NCBI GenBank assembly: GCA_030669305.1
Contig: DAOVDU010000005.1
Location: 1-50,316, forward strand
Reading direction: 5' to 3'
Length of the DNA: 50,316 bases
Source of the DNA: Candidatus Aminicenantota bacterium
GTDB taxonomy: Bacteria > Acidobacteriota > Aminicenantia > Aminicenantales > Aminicenantaceae
Shown: positions 1 to 8,560 of the stretch, in pieces
How positions within the stretch are numbered: position 1 is the stretch's first letter
How the letters are laid out: each line of letters opens with the position of its first letter
Position numbers and translations under genes: made by a program
Notes under the pieces: generated by a model
Seen by the model: only the letters and a program-made list of their open reading frames with translations
Told to the model about the DNA's origin: nothing
Database searches by the model: none

Positions 1-42
1 GATTAACAGACAAACAGATTAACTGATTAACCGATTAACTGA
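1..42. repeat. 8-mer array, GAYTAACN orientation, at window edge
   Basis: Five consecutive 8-base units of the form GAYTAACN (gattaaca, gacaaaca, gattaact, gattaacc, gattaact) followed by a partial unit. The array lies just downstream of the hppA stop codon and may continue beyond the window. It is the same family as the arrays near 2.2, 5.4, 12.2, 26.6 and 47 kb. Confidence 0.85.
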
Positions 43-68
43 AATTAGTTTTGAGTTTTTAGTTTCTT

Positions 69-2036
69 TTATATTATCAGTGGGGCAAAAACCAGGCTGA
101 CTACTGCCATAAGCTTAATCAGGATATTCATGGAAGGGCCAGCAGTATCTTTTAAGGGGTCGCCAACAGTATCTCCGATAACAGAAGCGGCATGGACTTC
201 TGTCCCCTTTCCTCCCAAGTTCCCTTCTTCGATCCATTTCTTAGCATTGTCCCAGGCAGCGCCAGCATTGGCCATAAATATTCCCATGAGAACGCCAGTA
301 GAGGTAGCTCCAGCGAGGAATCCACCCAATGCTTCTGGTCCCATAAAAAATCCAATGACAAGAGGCATGATAACGGCAAGAAGACCGGGAAGGATCATTT
401 CTGATAATGCGCCTTTAGTCACAATATCTATACATCGATCAGAGTCGGGCTTGGCTTTATTCTCCATTAACCCTTTTATCTCTTTGAATTGCCTTCTTAT
501 CTCGAGAACCATTTTGTCTGCTGTTCGGCCTACTGCTTTTAAAGTCAAAGATGCTAGAGCAAATGGCATGAGTGATCCGATGAGAAGACCGATAACTGTA
601 TCTACATGGGTCAGGCTTATTGAATGTAAATTTGGTATGGATTTCTGGTAGGCTGAGAATAAAGCTAATGCAGTCAGGGCCGCTGATCCTATTGCGAATC
701 CTTTGCCAATGGCAGCAGTTGTGTTGCCTGAGGCATCGAGTTTATCCGTTATTTTTCTTATGTTCGGATCCATCTTTGACATTTCAGCAATTCCTCCAGC
801 ATTATCTGCAATAGGACCATAAGAATCCGTAGACATGACAATGCCTATTGTTGCCAACATGCCTACTGCAGAGAGTGCTATACCATAAAGAGATGCAAAT
901 TTATGTGAAATGAAGATTGTGGCTGCAATAGTAAGAAGAGGAAGAATCGTGCTTTGGAATCCAATGGCCAAGCCGGTGATAATTGTTGGGGCGCTACCTG
1001 TCCGGGCGGTTTTGGCCAGAACTTTTATAGGAGGCCCTGATGTAAAATACTCACTTTCCAATCCGATCAGAACTCCTGCAATCATTCCGCTTAGTACTGC
1101 CCAGAAGACACTAAGATCACCCAAGACAGTATCTATCGCAAAAAAGGCTCCGATTAGAAATAAGAGACCACTGATGTAGGTGGAATTCCTTAAGGCCGAC
1201 TGGGGACTAAAATTCTTTAAAATATTTATAGAGAGAACTCCAATAACAGAACTTATCAATCCCATTACAATCAGAAGAAGCGGAAGAGACATATAGTTTA
1301 GAGAAGGGCTTAAAGTTGAGCCTATGGCAATTGAAGCGATGACCGAACCCACATAAGATTCAAAAAGATCGGCTCCCATTCCTGCCGTATCTCCAACATT
1401 GTCGCCAACGTTATCAGCGATGACGCCTGGATTTCGAGGATCGTCTTCTGGGATACCCGCTTCAATCTTTCCGACAAGATCTGCCCCAACGTCTGCACTT
1501 TTTGTGAAAATTCCACCTCCCACTCGGGCAAAAAGAGCAACTGAACTTGCACCCATAGCAAAACCGTTTATGATTATGGGATTTTTTGTAAAGAAATAAA
1601 AGATGCCAATTCCTGCTACACCCAATGCTGCCACAGACATTCCCATCACAGCACCGCCCTGGAAGGCAATAGTCAGCGCATGCGAAATTCCGCCTTTAAT
1701 AGCACCCTGAGTAGCCCTTACGGCAGCACGAGTCGATGCATTAAGCCCGATAAACCCGGCCAGCATTGAACAACTGGCTCCAGTGAGAAAAGCAAGGCTC
1801 GTATAGATAGAGAATAGCCTCCAGAGGATAATGAAAACGATCAGGATGAAAATTGATATATATGTGTATTCCCTTCTTAAAAAAACCATTGCACCGGAAT
1901 GAACTGCTTTTGCTATTTCTTGCATCACTTCATTTCCTTTGGGATATCTTTTGACCAAGGAATAGAGGACTAGGGCAAACACCAGACCCAATAGACCGAT
2001 AATAAAAGAGTAACGGGTTAAATATAATAAACTCAT
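69..2036 (-). CDS. hppA: K+-dependent membrane-bound pyrophosphatase, probably ion (Na+ or H+) pumping
   Basis: This is an integral membrane pyrophosphatase that couples PPi hydrolysis to cation export across the cytoplasmic membrane. Its 655 residues form about 16 hydrophobic segments, typical of the family. The PPi-binding loop is intact ([12 protein letters not shown], then [19 protein letters not shown]), and so is a C-terminal acidic loop ([15 protein letters not shown]). The segment [10 protein letters not shown] carries Ala where K+-independent enzymes have Lys, so K+ dependence is expected. The following GADLFESY keeps the membrane Glu in the position described for Na+-transporting members; the pumped ion is therefore inferred, not shown. 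An ATG start is preceded by AAGGAAGGGAG. It is transcribed alone from a promoter at 2072-2100. The only odd neighbour is the repeat-rich 5' gap. Confidence 0.95.
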   Translation of the reverse strand: MSLLYLTRYSFIIGLLGLVFALVLYSLVKRYPKGNEVMQEIAKAVHSGAMVFLRREYTYISIFILIVFIILWRLFSIYTSLAFLTGASCSMLAGFIGLNASTRAAVRATQGAIKGGISHALTIAFQGGAVMGMSVAALGVAGIGIFYFFTKNPIIINGFAMGASSVALFARVGGGIFTKSADVGADLVGKIEAGIPEDDPRNPGVIADNVGDNVGDTAGMGADLFESYVGSVIASIAIGSTLSPSLNYMSLPLLLIVMGLISSVIGVLSINILKNFSPQSALRNSTYISGLLFLIGAFFAIDTVLGDLSVFWAVLSGMIAGVLIGLESEYFTSGPPIKVLAKTARTGSAPTIITGLAIGFQSTILPLLTIAATIFISHKFASLYGIALSAVGMLATIGIVMSTDSYGPIADNAGGIAEMSKMDPNIRKITDKLDASGNTTAAIGKGFAIGSAALTALALFSAYQKSIPNLHSISLTHVDTVIGLLIGSLMPFALASLTLKAVGRTADKMVLEIRRQFKEIKGLMENKAKPDSDRCIDIVTKGALSEMILPGLLAVIMPLVIGFFMGPEALGGFLAGATSTGVLMGIFMANAGAAWDNAKKWIEEGNLGGKGTEVHAASVIGDTVGDPLKDTAGPSMNILIKLMAVVSLVFAPLII

Positions 2037-2050
2037 CTCCCTTCCTTTTT

Positions 2051-2067
2051 GAACTAAAATTTAGTTC
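2051..2067. promoter_or_regulatory. Perfect palindrome over the predicted hppA transcription start
   Basis: GAACTAAA-A-TTTAGTTC is an 8-bp-arm perfect inverted repeat with a 1-nt centre. It lies between the predicted -10 box and the ribosome binding site, covering the expected +1. That is a typical repressor-operator position; the regulator is unknown. Confidence 0.4.
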
Positions 2068-2071
2068 TCGA

Positions 2072-2100
2072 TGTATAGCACAATTAAATTGAAATTGCAA
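2072..2100 (-). promoter_or_regulatory. Sigma70-type promoter of hppA
   Basis: On the minus strand: -35 TTGCAA, 17-bp spacer, -10 TATACA, with an extended -10 TG one base upstream (TGCTATACA). The predicted start is about 30 nt upstream of the hppA ATG. Confidence 0.6.
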
Positions 2101-2126
2101 TACAAAATTCGGTTACAAAATTCGGA

Positions 2127-2234
2127 TAATCTGGTAGTCGGTTAATCAGTTAATCTGTTTGTCTGTTAAATATATTAATCAAAATAACCGACTAACTGAT
2201 TAACCGACTAACTGATTAACCGACTAACAGATTA
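2127..2234. repeat. Facing 8-mer arrays forming a long inverted repeat
   Basis: A forward GTTARTCN run (from 2127) is followed by a reverse GAYTAACN run (2184-2234). The outer 31 bases of the two sides (2127-2157 and 2204-2234) are complementary at 28 of 31 positions by eye, around a 46-nt loop. Just upstream, 2101-2126 holds a 12- to 13-bp direct duplication (TACAAAATTCGG twice). The element fills the gap between the hppA promoter and the 3' end of miaB. Confidence 0.85.
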
Positions 2235-2299
2235 TTTGCTGATACTTGATTGCTGATAGCTAAATTTGAAAGACAGTGTAGAATAGAAAACTGATGGAT

Positions 2300-3601
2300 T
2301 TACTGAGCGATTTGTCCAAAAAGGCTATAAGGACCGTATGAAGTGATATGTACATTGACAGACTGGCCAATGACATCATTTTTTGATTTAAAATTAACAA
2401 CCTGGTAGCCCTCATTCCGACCAGAATATACGTGAGGGTCCCTTTTGCTTTTTCCAAGGCAAAGAACCTTTATGATACGGCCCACAAAGGATTTATTTGT
2501 TTCCATCTGGATTTTTTTTTGAAGAGCTTGAAGTTCTATGAGCCTCCTTTTTTTATCCTCAAAAGATACTGAGTCCTTGTTCTTTGATGCTGAAGTTAAC
2601 GGGCGAGGGGAGTAGCGAAAGGAGAAAATATTGGTGAAGCGAACTTTTTTCAGAATGCTTAAGGTTTCCTGGAATTCGTGCTCTGTCTCTCCAGGGAAGC
2701 CAACGATAATATCGGTGCTAAGGCTGATGTCAGGCATTAAATTGCGAAGGGTTTCTATTTTTTTTAAGTATTCTTCTCTAGTATAGCCCCTGTTCATCCT
2801 TTCAAGGACAGATGTAGAGCCTGATTGAACAGGAAGATGAAGCTGATGGCATACTTTTTTCGTTTCTTTCATGGCTATACCAATATCTATCGTGAAGTTC
2901 TTCGGGTGAGAGGTGATAAATCGGATCCACTCGATTCCGTCGATAAGATCAGCTTCTTTTAAAAGAATTGAAATATCTTTCCCTGTCTTTGGATCCCTGT
3001 AGGAATTTACATTTTGCCCCAGAAGTTGAATTTCCTTATATCCTTTATTAGCTAAATCTTTGACTTCGCTTAGAATATTCTCTATCGCCCTGAATTTTTC
3101 CCTTCCTCTGGTAAAAGGCACTACACAATAAGAACAAAAATTGTTGCATCCCTCCATTATGCTGATATAACCGCTAATCCTGCTTTCTCGGATTGTCTGA
3201 GCATAGGAAATTTCATGCCAATCGCGACTCCAACTTGTGGAAATAAACTTCTCTTCATCCTGGGTTGGAATGATCCGGGGAATCTGCCAGTAATTATCTG
3301 GTCCTATAACGAAATCAATGAAAGGATTCTTGTCCAGAAGCTTTGAACGGTAGAGTTGAGCGACACAGCCCACAACTCCAATAAAGACATTCTTTTTTTT
3401 CCTTAGCGAGTCTAATCGTCCTAACAGAGAATAAAGCTTTTCCTCTGGTTTTTTCCTCACGGCACAAGTGTTGATAATGATAATATCGCATTCTTTTGGT
3501 GAATTTGAAGGTTGAATTCCAGCAGATAAAAGCAATCCTGCGATGTGTTCTGAATCGCACTTGTTCATCTGACATCCAAAGGTATGAATATAGAATTTCA
3601 T
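2300..3601 (-). CDS. miaB: tRNA-2-methylthio-N6-isopentenyladenosine synthase MiaB
   Basis: A radical-SAM methylthiotransferase that adds the 2-methylthio group to isopentenyl-A37 of tRNA. The N-terminal UPF0004 domain carries three cluster cysteines near residues 10 (HTFGCQMN), 46 (NTCAVR) and 79 (GVVGC). The radical-SAM motif CNNFCSYC follows at about 152-159, and a TRAM-like RNA-binding tail ends the protein. The segment CVVPFTRGRE is characteristic of MiaB. At 433 residues the length is normal. The ATG start gives the expected MKFYIHTFGC N-terminus. It lies 42 nt downstream of recN and is probably co-transcribed with it; the short gap holds a copy of the GTTTAAGG repeat family. The related RimO and MtaB are less likely given the N-terminal motif. 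Confidence 0.95.
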   Translation of the reverse strand: MKFYIHTFGCQMNKCDSEHIAGLLLSAGIQPSNSPKECDIIIINTCAVRKKPEEKLYSLLGRLDSLRKKKNVFIGVVGCVAQLYRSKLLDKNPFIDFVIGPDNYWQIPRIIPTQDEEKFISTSWSRDWHEISYAQTIRESRISGYISIMEGCNNFCSYCVVPFTRGREKFRAIENILSEVKDLANKGYKEIQLLGQNVNSYRDPKTGKDISILLKEADLIDGIEWIRFITSHPKNFTIDIGIAMKETKKVCHQLHLPVQSGSTSVLERMNRGYTREEYLKKIETLRNLMPDISLSTDIIVGFPGETEHEFQETLSILKKVRFTNIFSFRYSPRPLTSASKNKDSVSFEDKKRRLIELQALQKKIQMETNKSFVGRIIKVLCLGKSKRDPHVYSGRNEGYQVVNFKSKNDVIGQSVNVHITSYGPYSLFGQIAQ

Positions 3602-3610
3602 GTTTTTTAT

Positions 3611-3638
3611 TCAACCTTAAACTTTAAACCTTAAACCA
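3611..3638. repeat. GTTTAAGG-family repeat between recN and miaB
   Basis: The reverse complement reads GGTTTAAGGTTTAAAGTTTA and onward. A 24-base stretch of it is identical to one at about 24916-24939. It is a minimal member of the family that forms 44-bp units at 12.1 kb. Confidence 0.75.
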
Positions 3639-3643
3639 TTCTT

Positions 3644-5326
3644 TTACGTTCTACGAAGGTTGTGTATTAACATTTCTCTGGCATTTTGCAAGGCTGTCTC
3701 TGTAATACGACTTCCCGTTAAAAGCTGGGCAATTTCCTTTACTCTTTCTTCGAATGAGAGCTTTTTAACTCTTGTAAAAGTCCGTTCCTTTTCTATCTTT
3801 TTTTCAATTTTATAGTGGTGAGCGGCAAATGAGGCAATTTGTGGGAGGTGGGTTATACACATAACTTGATGTTGATTCGATAATACTTTGAGCTTTTGTG
3901 CGACGAATTCTGCGGTTTTTCCTCCTATCCCTGAGTCGATCTCGTCGAAAATCAGAGTTTTTAACTTTTCAGTTTCTTTTCCGATAGATTTTAGGGCTAG
4001 CATAATGCGTGAGAGTTCCCCTCCAGAGGCGATTTTTCGTAAAGGCTTCAGATTTTCCCCTGGGTTAGGGCTGATGAGAAATTCGACTTCTTCTGTACCG
4101 CTGCCTTTTATTTTTTCCATTGTATTTGGGTCTGGAGAGAGAGATTTAATGTTTATTTTGAACTGTGCCTTCTTTATTCCTAAAAAAACGATTTCTCTCT
4201 CAATCTGTTTTTCAAGTGCAAGAGCTTTTTTCTTTCTAAGTAAGGAAAGTTTTTCTGCTTTTGCCGTGTATTCTTTGAATTTTTTATCAAGCTCTGTGTT
4301 TAGCTCAACCAATTTTTCATGGCTTGTGCTCAGATCATTGTATTCTTTCTTTCTTTTTTCCAGATAAGAAAGAATTTCAGTGACAGTTGTCCCATATTTT
4401 CTCTTCAATTTTTCTATCTTGCTTAAACGTTCTTCTAGTGTTTCCAGTTTTTCAGGGGAAGAAGTCTGTTTTTCTTTAAATTTGATTATAAAATCTGAAA
4501 AGTCTCCAATTGTAATAGCAAATTCGCCAATCGCTTCATTTGCCTCTTTAAATGCTTTATCAAATCCTGATAGCTCACCCAGGACATTCTGGAGGCTAGC
4601 TAAAAGCGAAGAAATAGAATTCTCCTGTTTATAAGAGAAATTCATCGCTTCTTCAATAAGAATACTGATTCTTTCTGCGTTTTTGAGGATATTCCTTTCA
4701 TAGTGAATTTTCTCTTCATCTCCTGGACTAAGCTGAGCCTTTTCGATCTCATTTATCTGAAAATCTAGGAAGTCGAGGCGCTGTTCCCTCTCTTTTTCTT
4801 TAGCCTCGAGTTCCTTTTTTTCTCGTATGAGTTTTCTGAGTTCATAAGCAGTATGAGAGACCTCACGTCTTAAAGAGAAAGCGTTTGCATAATAATCGAG
4901 ATAATCGAGTTGGTTTTCTACTTGACGGAGAAAGACATGATCGTTCTGGCCATATATGTCGATCAAATCATCCTTTATTTCTTTGAGCTTTTTGATCGGA
5001 ACAAGGATTCCATTTATATATCCTTTTCCTGTTCCCTGCTCAGAAATGTTTCTTTGTATAAAAATTTCTTTTTCACCATCAGAAGAAAGATCGCTCAATT
5101 TACCCTTATCTTGAGCATGATAGAAAATAGCCTCTACAGAAGTTTCTTTTTTTCCTGTCCGGATCATTTCAGCCGAGCCTTTTTCACCCAAGATAAATCT
5201 TATTCCGTCGATGATGATGGATTTTCCAGCACCTGTTTCTCCTGTGAGTATGGAAAAGCCTTCTTTAAGGTCCAATGTGATATCTTCTATTGTAGCTAAG
5301 TTTTTGATCCGTAGAAATTTAATCAT
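3644..5326 (-). CDS. recN: DNA repair ATPase RecN
   Basis: An SMC-like ATPase acting in recombinational repair of double-strand breaks. The Walker A motif GETGAGKS is at residues 29-36. A long Lys/Glu-rich coiled coil spans roughly residues 150-370. The C-terminal head has the ABC signature ASGGELSRIMLAL and Walker B LIFDEIDSGIGG, followed by CITHLPQIASFA with the switch His. The length of 560 residues matches the usual 550-570. The ATG lacks a convincing Shine-Dalgarno sequence but gives the conserved MIKFLRIKNLA start. It leads a probable recN-miaB unit. The 197-nt gap upstream is mostly 8-mer repeat. Confidence 0.95.
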   Translation of the reverse strand: MIKFLRIKNLATIEDITLDLKEGFSILTGETGAGKSIIIDGIRFILGEKGSAEMIRTGKKETSVEAIFYHAQDKGKLSDLSSDGEKEIFIQRNISEQGTGKGYINGILVPIKKLKEIKDDLIDIYGQNDHVFLRQVENQLDYLDYYANAFSLRREVSHTAYELRKLIREKKELEAKEKEREQRLDFLDFQINEIEKAQLSPGDEEKIHYERNILKNAERISILIEEAMNFSYKQENSISSLLASLQNVLGELSGFDKAFKEANEAIGEFAITIGDFSDFIIKFKEKQTSSPEKLETLEERLSKIEKLKRKYGTTVTEILSYLEKRKKEYNDLSTSHEKLVELNTELDKKFKEYTAKAEKLSLLRKKKALALEKQIEREIVFLGIKKAQFKINIKSLSPDPNTMEKIKGSGTEEVEFLISPNPGENLKPLRKIASGGELSRIMLALKSIGKETEKLKTLIFDEIDSGIGGKTAEFVAQKLKVLSNQHQVMCITHLPQIASFAAHHYKIEKKIEKERTFTRVKKLSFEERVKEIAQLLTGSRITETALQNAREMLIHNLRRT

Positions 5327-5341
5327 TTGATTAATTTATAT

Positions 5342-5510
5342 TTTATCTGGTTATTCTGTTCGTCTGTTACTCAGTTTATCTGTTATCTATTTTATGTGTC
5401 ATAGATAATGACATTATAGTTAATTTTTTCTCAATCGTATTGGCTAACTTGCTAGTCCTCTTGTTAATATAACAGACTAACTGATGAATAGACTAACTGA
5501 CTAACATAAA
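5342..5510. repeat. Degenerate facing 8-mer arrays upstream of recN
   Basis: A degenerate forward run (GTTATTCT, GTTCGTCT, GTTACTCA, GTTTATCT) occupies about 5350-5385. A reverse run (aacagactaactgatgaat and onward) occupies about 5468-5505. The two face each other across about 85 nt of AT-rich sequence. This is the same layout as at 2.1-2.2 kb but more decayed. No promoter for recN could be assigned with confidence. Confidence 0.7.
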
Positions 5511-5523
5511 TATTTTCATTATC

Positions 5524-6894
5524 TTATTTATGAGTAGTTATCTTTATAGGCACAAGCGCCTTTTCCATGTTTATGCGGCCGTACCCGATAAATTCATCAT
5601 TTCCTGGATAGTCCTCTTTGTTTGTATCATCTGCAGAATAGCGAATGATGTTCATTATTTCGGCTGCAGTAAGCCAGGGCTTGATACTTTTTATAAGAGC
5701 GGCAAAACCTGAGACATAGGGAGCCGCCATAGATGTTCCAAAGCCATAGCCATAAGGAGGTAGTTCAAAATCGTCCCATATACTCGATGGATACCAGGTA
5801 GGAACAAGGCTTATAATTCTTTCTCCCGGAGCTGCAACATCCACTTCAGGTCCAAAATTAGACCAATCAACTCTTATATCATCGTAATCTGTAGCAGCTA
5901 CTGCCAGGCAATAGTCATCGTAAGCCGCAGGGTAAAGAACAGCTCCACCTTCATTTCCTACAGCAGCAATGATTACAATATCTTTTTCATAGGCATATTT
6001 GAGAGCTTCTTCCAAAGCTTGAGCAGTAAACTCCCCGCCTATGCTTAGGTTAATCACATCTGCCCCATTATCTGCTGCATACGTTATTCCTTCAATCAGA
6101 GAATAGTAATCGCCATAGCCTTCCTCATCTACGATTTTTATGGGAAGAATCTTGCAGTTCCAGGCTACTCCAGCTATGCCCTCGTTGTTGTTGCTTTCGG
6201 CAGCTGCGATTCCAGCCACATGTGTACCGTGACCATGGTCATCGGTTGCATCAAAATCATCATTAACGAAATCGCGACCACTCGATAGAATTTTGGTTTC
6301 TATATCTGGGTGGAGGAGATCTACACCGGAATCAATCACTGCAATGATAACTTCTTCCTCTCCCTTTGTTTCTTCCCAAGCCGCGGTGGCTTTGATATCT
6401 GCTCTTTCAGTTCCATGAGGGCTTCCGGGAATTCCGATTGACTGGCCAGAATTATAAAGTGCATACTGGTACTTAAAATAGATATCGTTCGGAGTTTCAG
6501 TAATGTAAACAATGTAATTAAATTCAGCATATTCAACATCAGGGTTTTGGTTCATCACATATACCATCTCTTCCACTGTAATATCTCTTGGAATTTGAAG
6601 CTGATAAATGTTTAATCTGGGAATTCGGTTTATTTTTTTTGTTTGGTAAGCAGCGAGAGTTGTTTCTATTAATAGTTCAGAGAGAGTTGGTTTGAACTTT
6701 ATCAAGATTTGATCTGGAACATACTGCTTTTCTTTAAGCTGAAATGGAAGGCCTTTATTTATAGATTGAATTCTTGGGCGAAAAAAACGATAAAGCGGCT
6801 TTTTGTATCTGTCAAATCTATGATGTTGAAAGCTTGCTGAAAAAATGAAGATATAGATTATGAAAAACAGGAAAAATATTTTCTTTGTTTTCAT
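5524..6894 (-). CDS. Secreted subtilisin-like serine protease (S8 family)
   Basis: An exported endopeptidase. A hydrophobic signal peptide covers residues 1-21. A region around residues 55-125, including QILIKFKP, resembles a fervidolysin-type propeptide. The S8 catalytic triad is complete: Asp188 (VIAVIDSGVD), His222 (DHGHGTHVAG) and Ser388 (GFGTSMAAP), with the oxyanion Asn near 314 (VGNEGG). There is no long C-terminal extension or sorting domain. A strong ribosome site (GGGGAGG) precedes the ATG. It is the last gene of a run starting at 10886 and lies 15 nt after a barrel protein, so it is probably made with envelope proteins. Substrate unknown. Confidence 0.92.
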   Translation of the reverse strand: MKTKKIFFLFFIIYIFIFSASFQHHRFDRYKKPLYRFFRPRIQSINKGLPFQLKEKQYVPDQILIKFKPTLSELLIETTLAAYQTKKINRIPRLNIYQLQIPRDITVEEMVYVMNQNPDVEYAEFNYIVYITETPNDIYFKYQYALYNSGQSIGIPGSPHGTERADIKATAAWEETKGEEEVIIAVIDSGVDLLHPDIETKILSSGRDFVNDDFDATDDHGHGTHVAGIAAAESNNNEGIAGVAWNCKILPIKIVDEEGYGDYYSLIEGITYAADNGADVINLSIGGEFTAQALEEALKYAYEKDIVIIAAVGNEGGAVLYPAAYDDYCLAVAATDYDDIRVDWSNFGPEVDVAAPGERIISLVPTWYPSSIWDDFELPPYGYGFGTSMAAPYVSGFAALIKSIKPWLTAAEIMNIIRYSADDTNKEDYPGNDEFIGYGRINMEKALVPIKITTHK

Positions 6895-6909
6895 GATATC
6901 CTCCCCAAA

Positions 6910-7689
6910 TTAAAATGAATACATGGCCCTGAGCATAACTCCAAAATCCAGGCCTTTGTTGTAAGGCATAAAGCTTGCTTCTGCCTTAAGGGTTAATGCA
7001 TCAAAGACTTCGTAGATTGCACCCAATGAGGTGCTGAATACACTTTTTCCTGTGATTTTTTTATCTTCAGATCCACTTAATTCCTGAATAGTCTGCTCTA
7101 TCTTGAATTTTCCCCAGAGTTTATTGTAGCTGAGATAAATATAGGGATAAAAATAATCAAATCCTGTATAGGTGATAACTGGACCAGCAGAAGCTCTCAT
7201 CCACCAGGGCTTTCCTGTAACACTACCTTCTACATTTAAGTCTGGTATGTCCCATTCTTTTTTTGACCCAAGATAATAGACAAATTGCCCCAGGCCCTCG
7301 ACCTCAAAATCATTTGTGGAAAAGATGCTTTTTTTTATCTCTCCACCAAAAAGAAATCCACTCATGTCACCAACATCCAATTCTACTGAAAATGGCAGTT
7401 CCCTGAATATTAGCGAGTCAAAATTAGAAAAAGAATATCCAGCAAGGGCATTTAGGGAGAATCCTTCCTGGATTTCAAACTCAGCATTGAGGATGAAAAA
7501 ATATGATTTGAGATTAGAACTGTATTTATCATCGTCCCAGCTTATTGTTCGCGAAAAATATTCAAAACCTATTCCTGGTTTTATGCTGATTTTCGGGGAA
7601 TATTTTTCCTCATGAAATTGAGCATAAGAGAAGCTACAAAGACTTAAAATGAGTATAGCAGCTAGAGAAAAATAATTTATTTTTTTCAT
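6910..7689 (-). CDS. Predicted outer-membrane beta-barrel protein, function unknown
   Basis: About 259 residues with an N-terminal signal peptide (MKKINYFSLAAILILSLC, cleavage after SYA). Alternating amphipathic strands with many aromatic residues follow, and the protein ends in Tyr-Ser-Phe, as expected of an outer-membrane barrel (8-12 strands by size). The ORF track starts at a TTG at 7722. The ATG at 7689 is preferred because it is preceded by GGAGGTTTTA and gives a proper signal peptide. It lies between a BamD-like lipoprotein and the subtilase in one operon. No specific family was recognised; it could be a small porin or a structural barrel. Confidence 0.75.
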   Translation of the reverse strand: MKKINYFSLAAILILSLCSFSYAQFHEEKYSPKISIKPGIGFEYFSRTISWDDDKYSSNLKSYFFILNAEFEIQEGFSLNALAGYSFSNFDSLIFRELPFSVELDVGDMSGFLFGGEIKKSIFSTNDFEVEGLGQFVYYLGSKKEWDIPDLNVEGSVTGKPWWMRASAGPVITYTGFDYFYPYIYLSYNKLWGKFKIEQTIQELSGSEDKKITGKSVFSTSLGAIYEVFDALTLKAEASFMPYNKGLDFGVMLRAMYSF

Positions 7690-7736
7690 TAAAACCTCCA
7701 ACCTTGGATGATTTACCAACATTTGTTTTTAATTCT

Positions 7737-8525
7737 CTATTTTTTTTCCTTCTGTTTCTTTTCTATCTCCTCCATCTTGGCGGTGGCTTTTTTTGCTAAT
7801 TTGCTCTGAGGAAAATCAGTTATTAATTTTGTAAAATAAGGGATGCTCTGTTCAAGATTATTCTGATTATAATATGAATCTCCTAATAAGAAGTAGACTT
7901 TATCCATTTTTGAATAATCAGGATAATCGGTTAAGATTTCTGATAATCTGCTTACTGCTGCCTTAAAGGCATTCACTTTGTAATAATGTTTTCCTATGCT
8001 GAGCGTATGTTCTGCCAATCGTTCTTCGCATTCTTTTATTTTTTCTCTTGAAGATTTTGCTTCTTCACTCAGAGGATAATTAGTAACGACTTTTTTAAAT
8101 TCGGCCAGAGCCTGTAGTGTTTTAGTCTGGTCTCTTCCAGGCTTTAGAGCCTTTTTAAAAAATGTTATAGCAATTTGGTTTTGAGCATAAGGAGCTGAAG
8201 GGCTGTAAGGATAGAGCGAGATAAACTCTCTGTATTCAGAAGCAGCTATGATAAAGCTCCCTTCATCTCTTTGTTTAAAATAAGAGTCTGCTATAGCCAA
8301 TTTGGCTCTTTGCGCATAAAAACTCTTTGGAAAGGAGTCAATGATTTGTCGTAAATAGAGACGGGCTTTTTCTGGATCCTTTTTGAGAAATTTCTCACCA
8401 AGTCTATACATTTCTTCGTCTGAAGCAGCGATATCTGGAGAAATTTCTGTTTTCTTCCCTCCGCATCCGAAACAAATAAGGGTGAAGAGAAGAGTAGTGA
8501 TGAAAATATATGTATGTCTTTTCAT
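7737..8525 (-). CDS. bamD: BamD/YfiO-like outer-membrane assembly lipoprotein with TPR repeats
   Basis: A 262-residue protein with a lipoprotein signal (hydrophobic run to Cys21, LICFGC). It has several TPR-like units such as EEMYRLGEKFLKKDPEKAR, FYAQRAKLAIADSYFKQ and KVYFLLGDSYYNQNNLEQS. This layout is that of BamD, the TPR lipoprotein of the BAM complex that inserts barrel proteins into the outer membrane. The final 20 residues are a Lys/Glu-rich tail. The gene directly precedes a barrel-protein gene in the same operon. A CpoB/YbgF-like periplasmic TPR protein is the main alternative. The start ATG follows AAAGGTAAGATAAA. Confidence 0.8.
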   Translation of the reverse strand: MKRHTYIFITTLLFTLICFGCGGKKTEISPDIAASDEEMYRLGEKFLKKDPEKARLYLRQIIDSFPKSFYAQRAKLAIADSYFKQRDEGSFIIAASEYREFISLYPYSPSAPYAQNQIAITFFKKALKPGRDQTKTLQALAEFKKVVTNYPLSEEAKSSREKIKECEERLAEHTLSIGKHYYKVNAFKAAVSRLSEILTDYPDYSKMDKVYFLLGDSYYNQNNLEQSIPYFTKLITDFPQSKLAKKATAKMEEIEKKQKEKK

Positions 8526-8560
8526 TTTATCTTACCTTTGCTCCAAAAGTATAATTTCCT

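Noticed and set aside
130-651. 173-aa plus-strand ORF inside hppA
   Set aside because: It is antisense to a clearly conserved gene, with no family features. The other long opposite-strand ORFs (for example 3888-4367 and 47822-48277) are rejected for the same reason.
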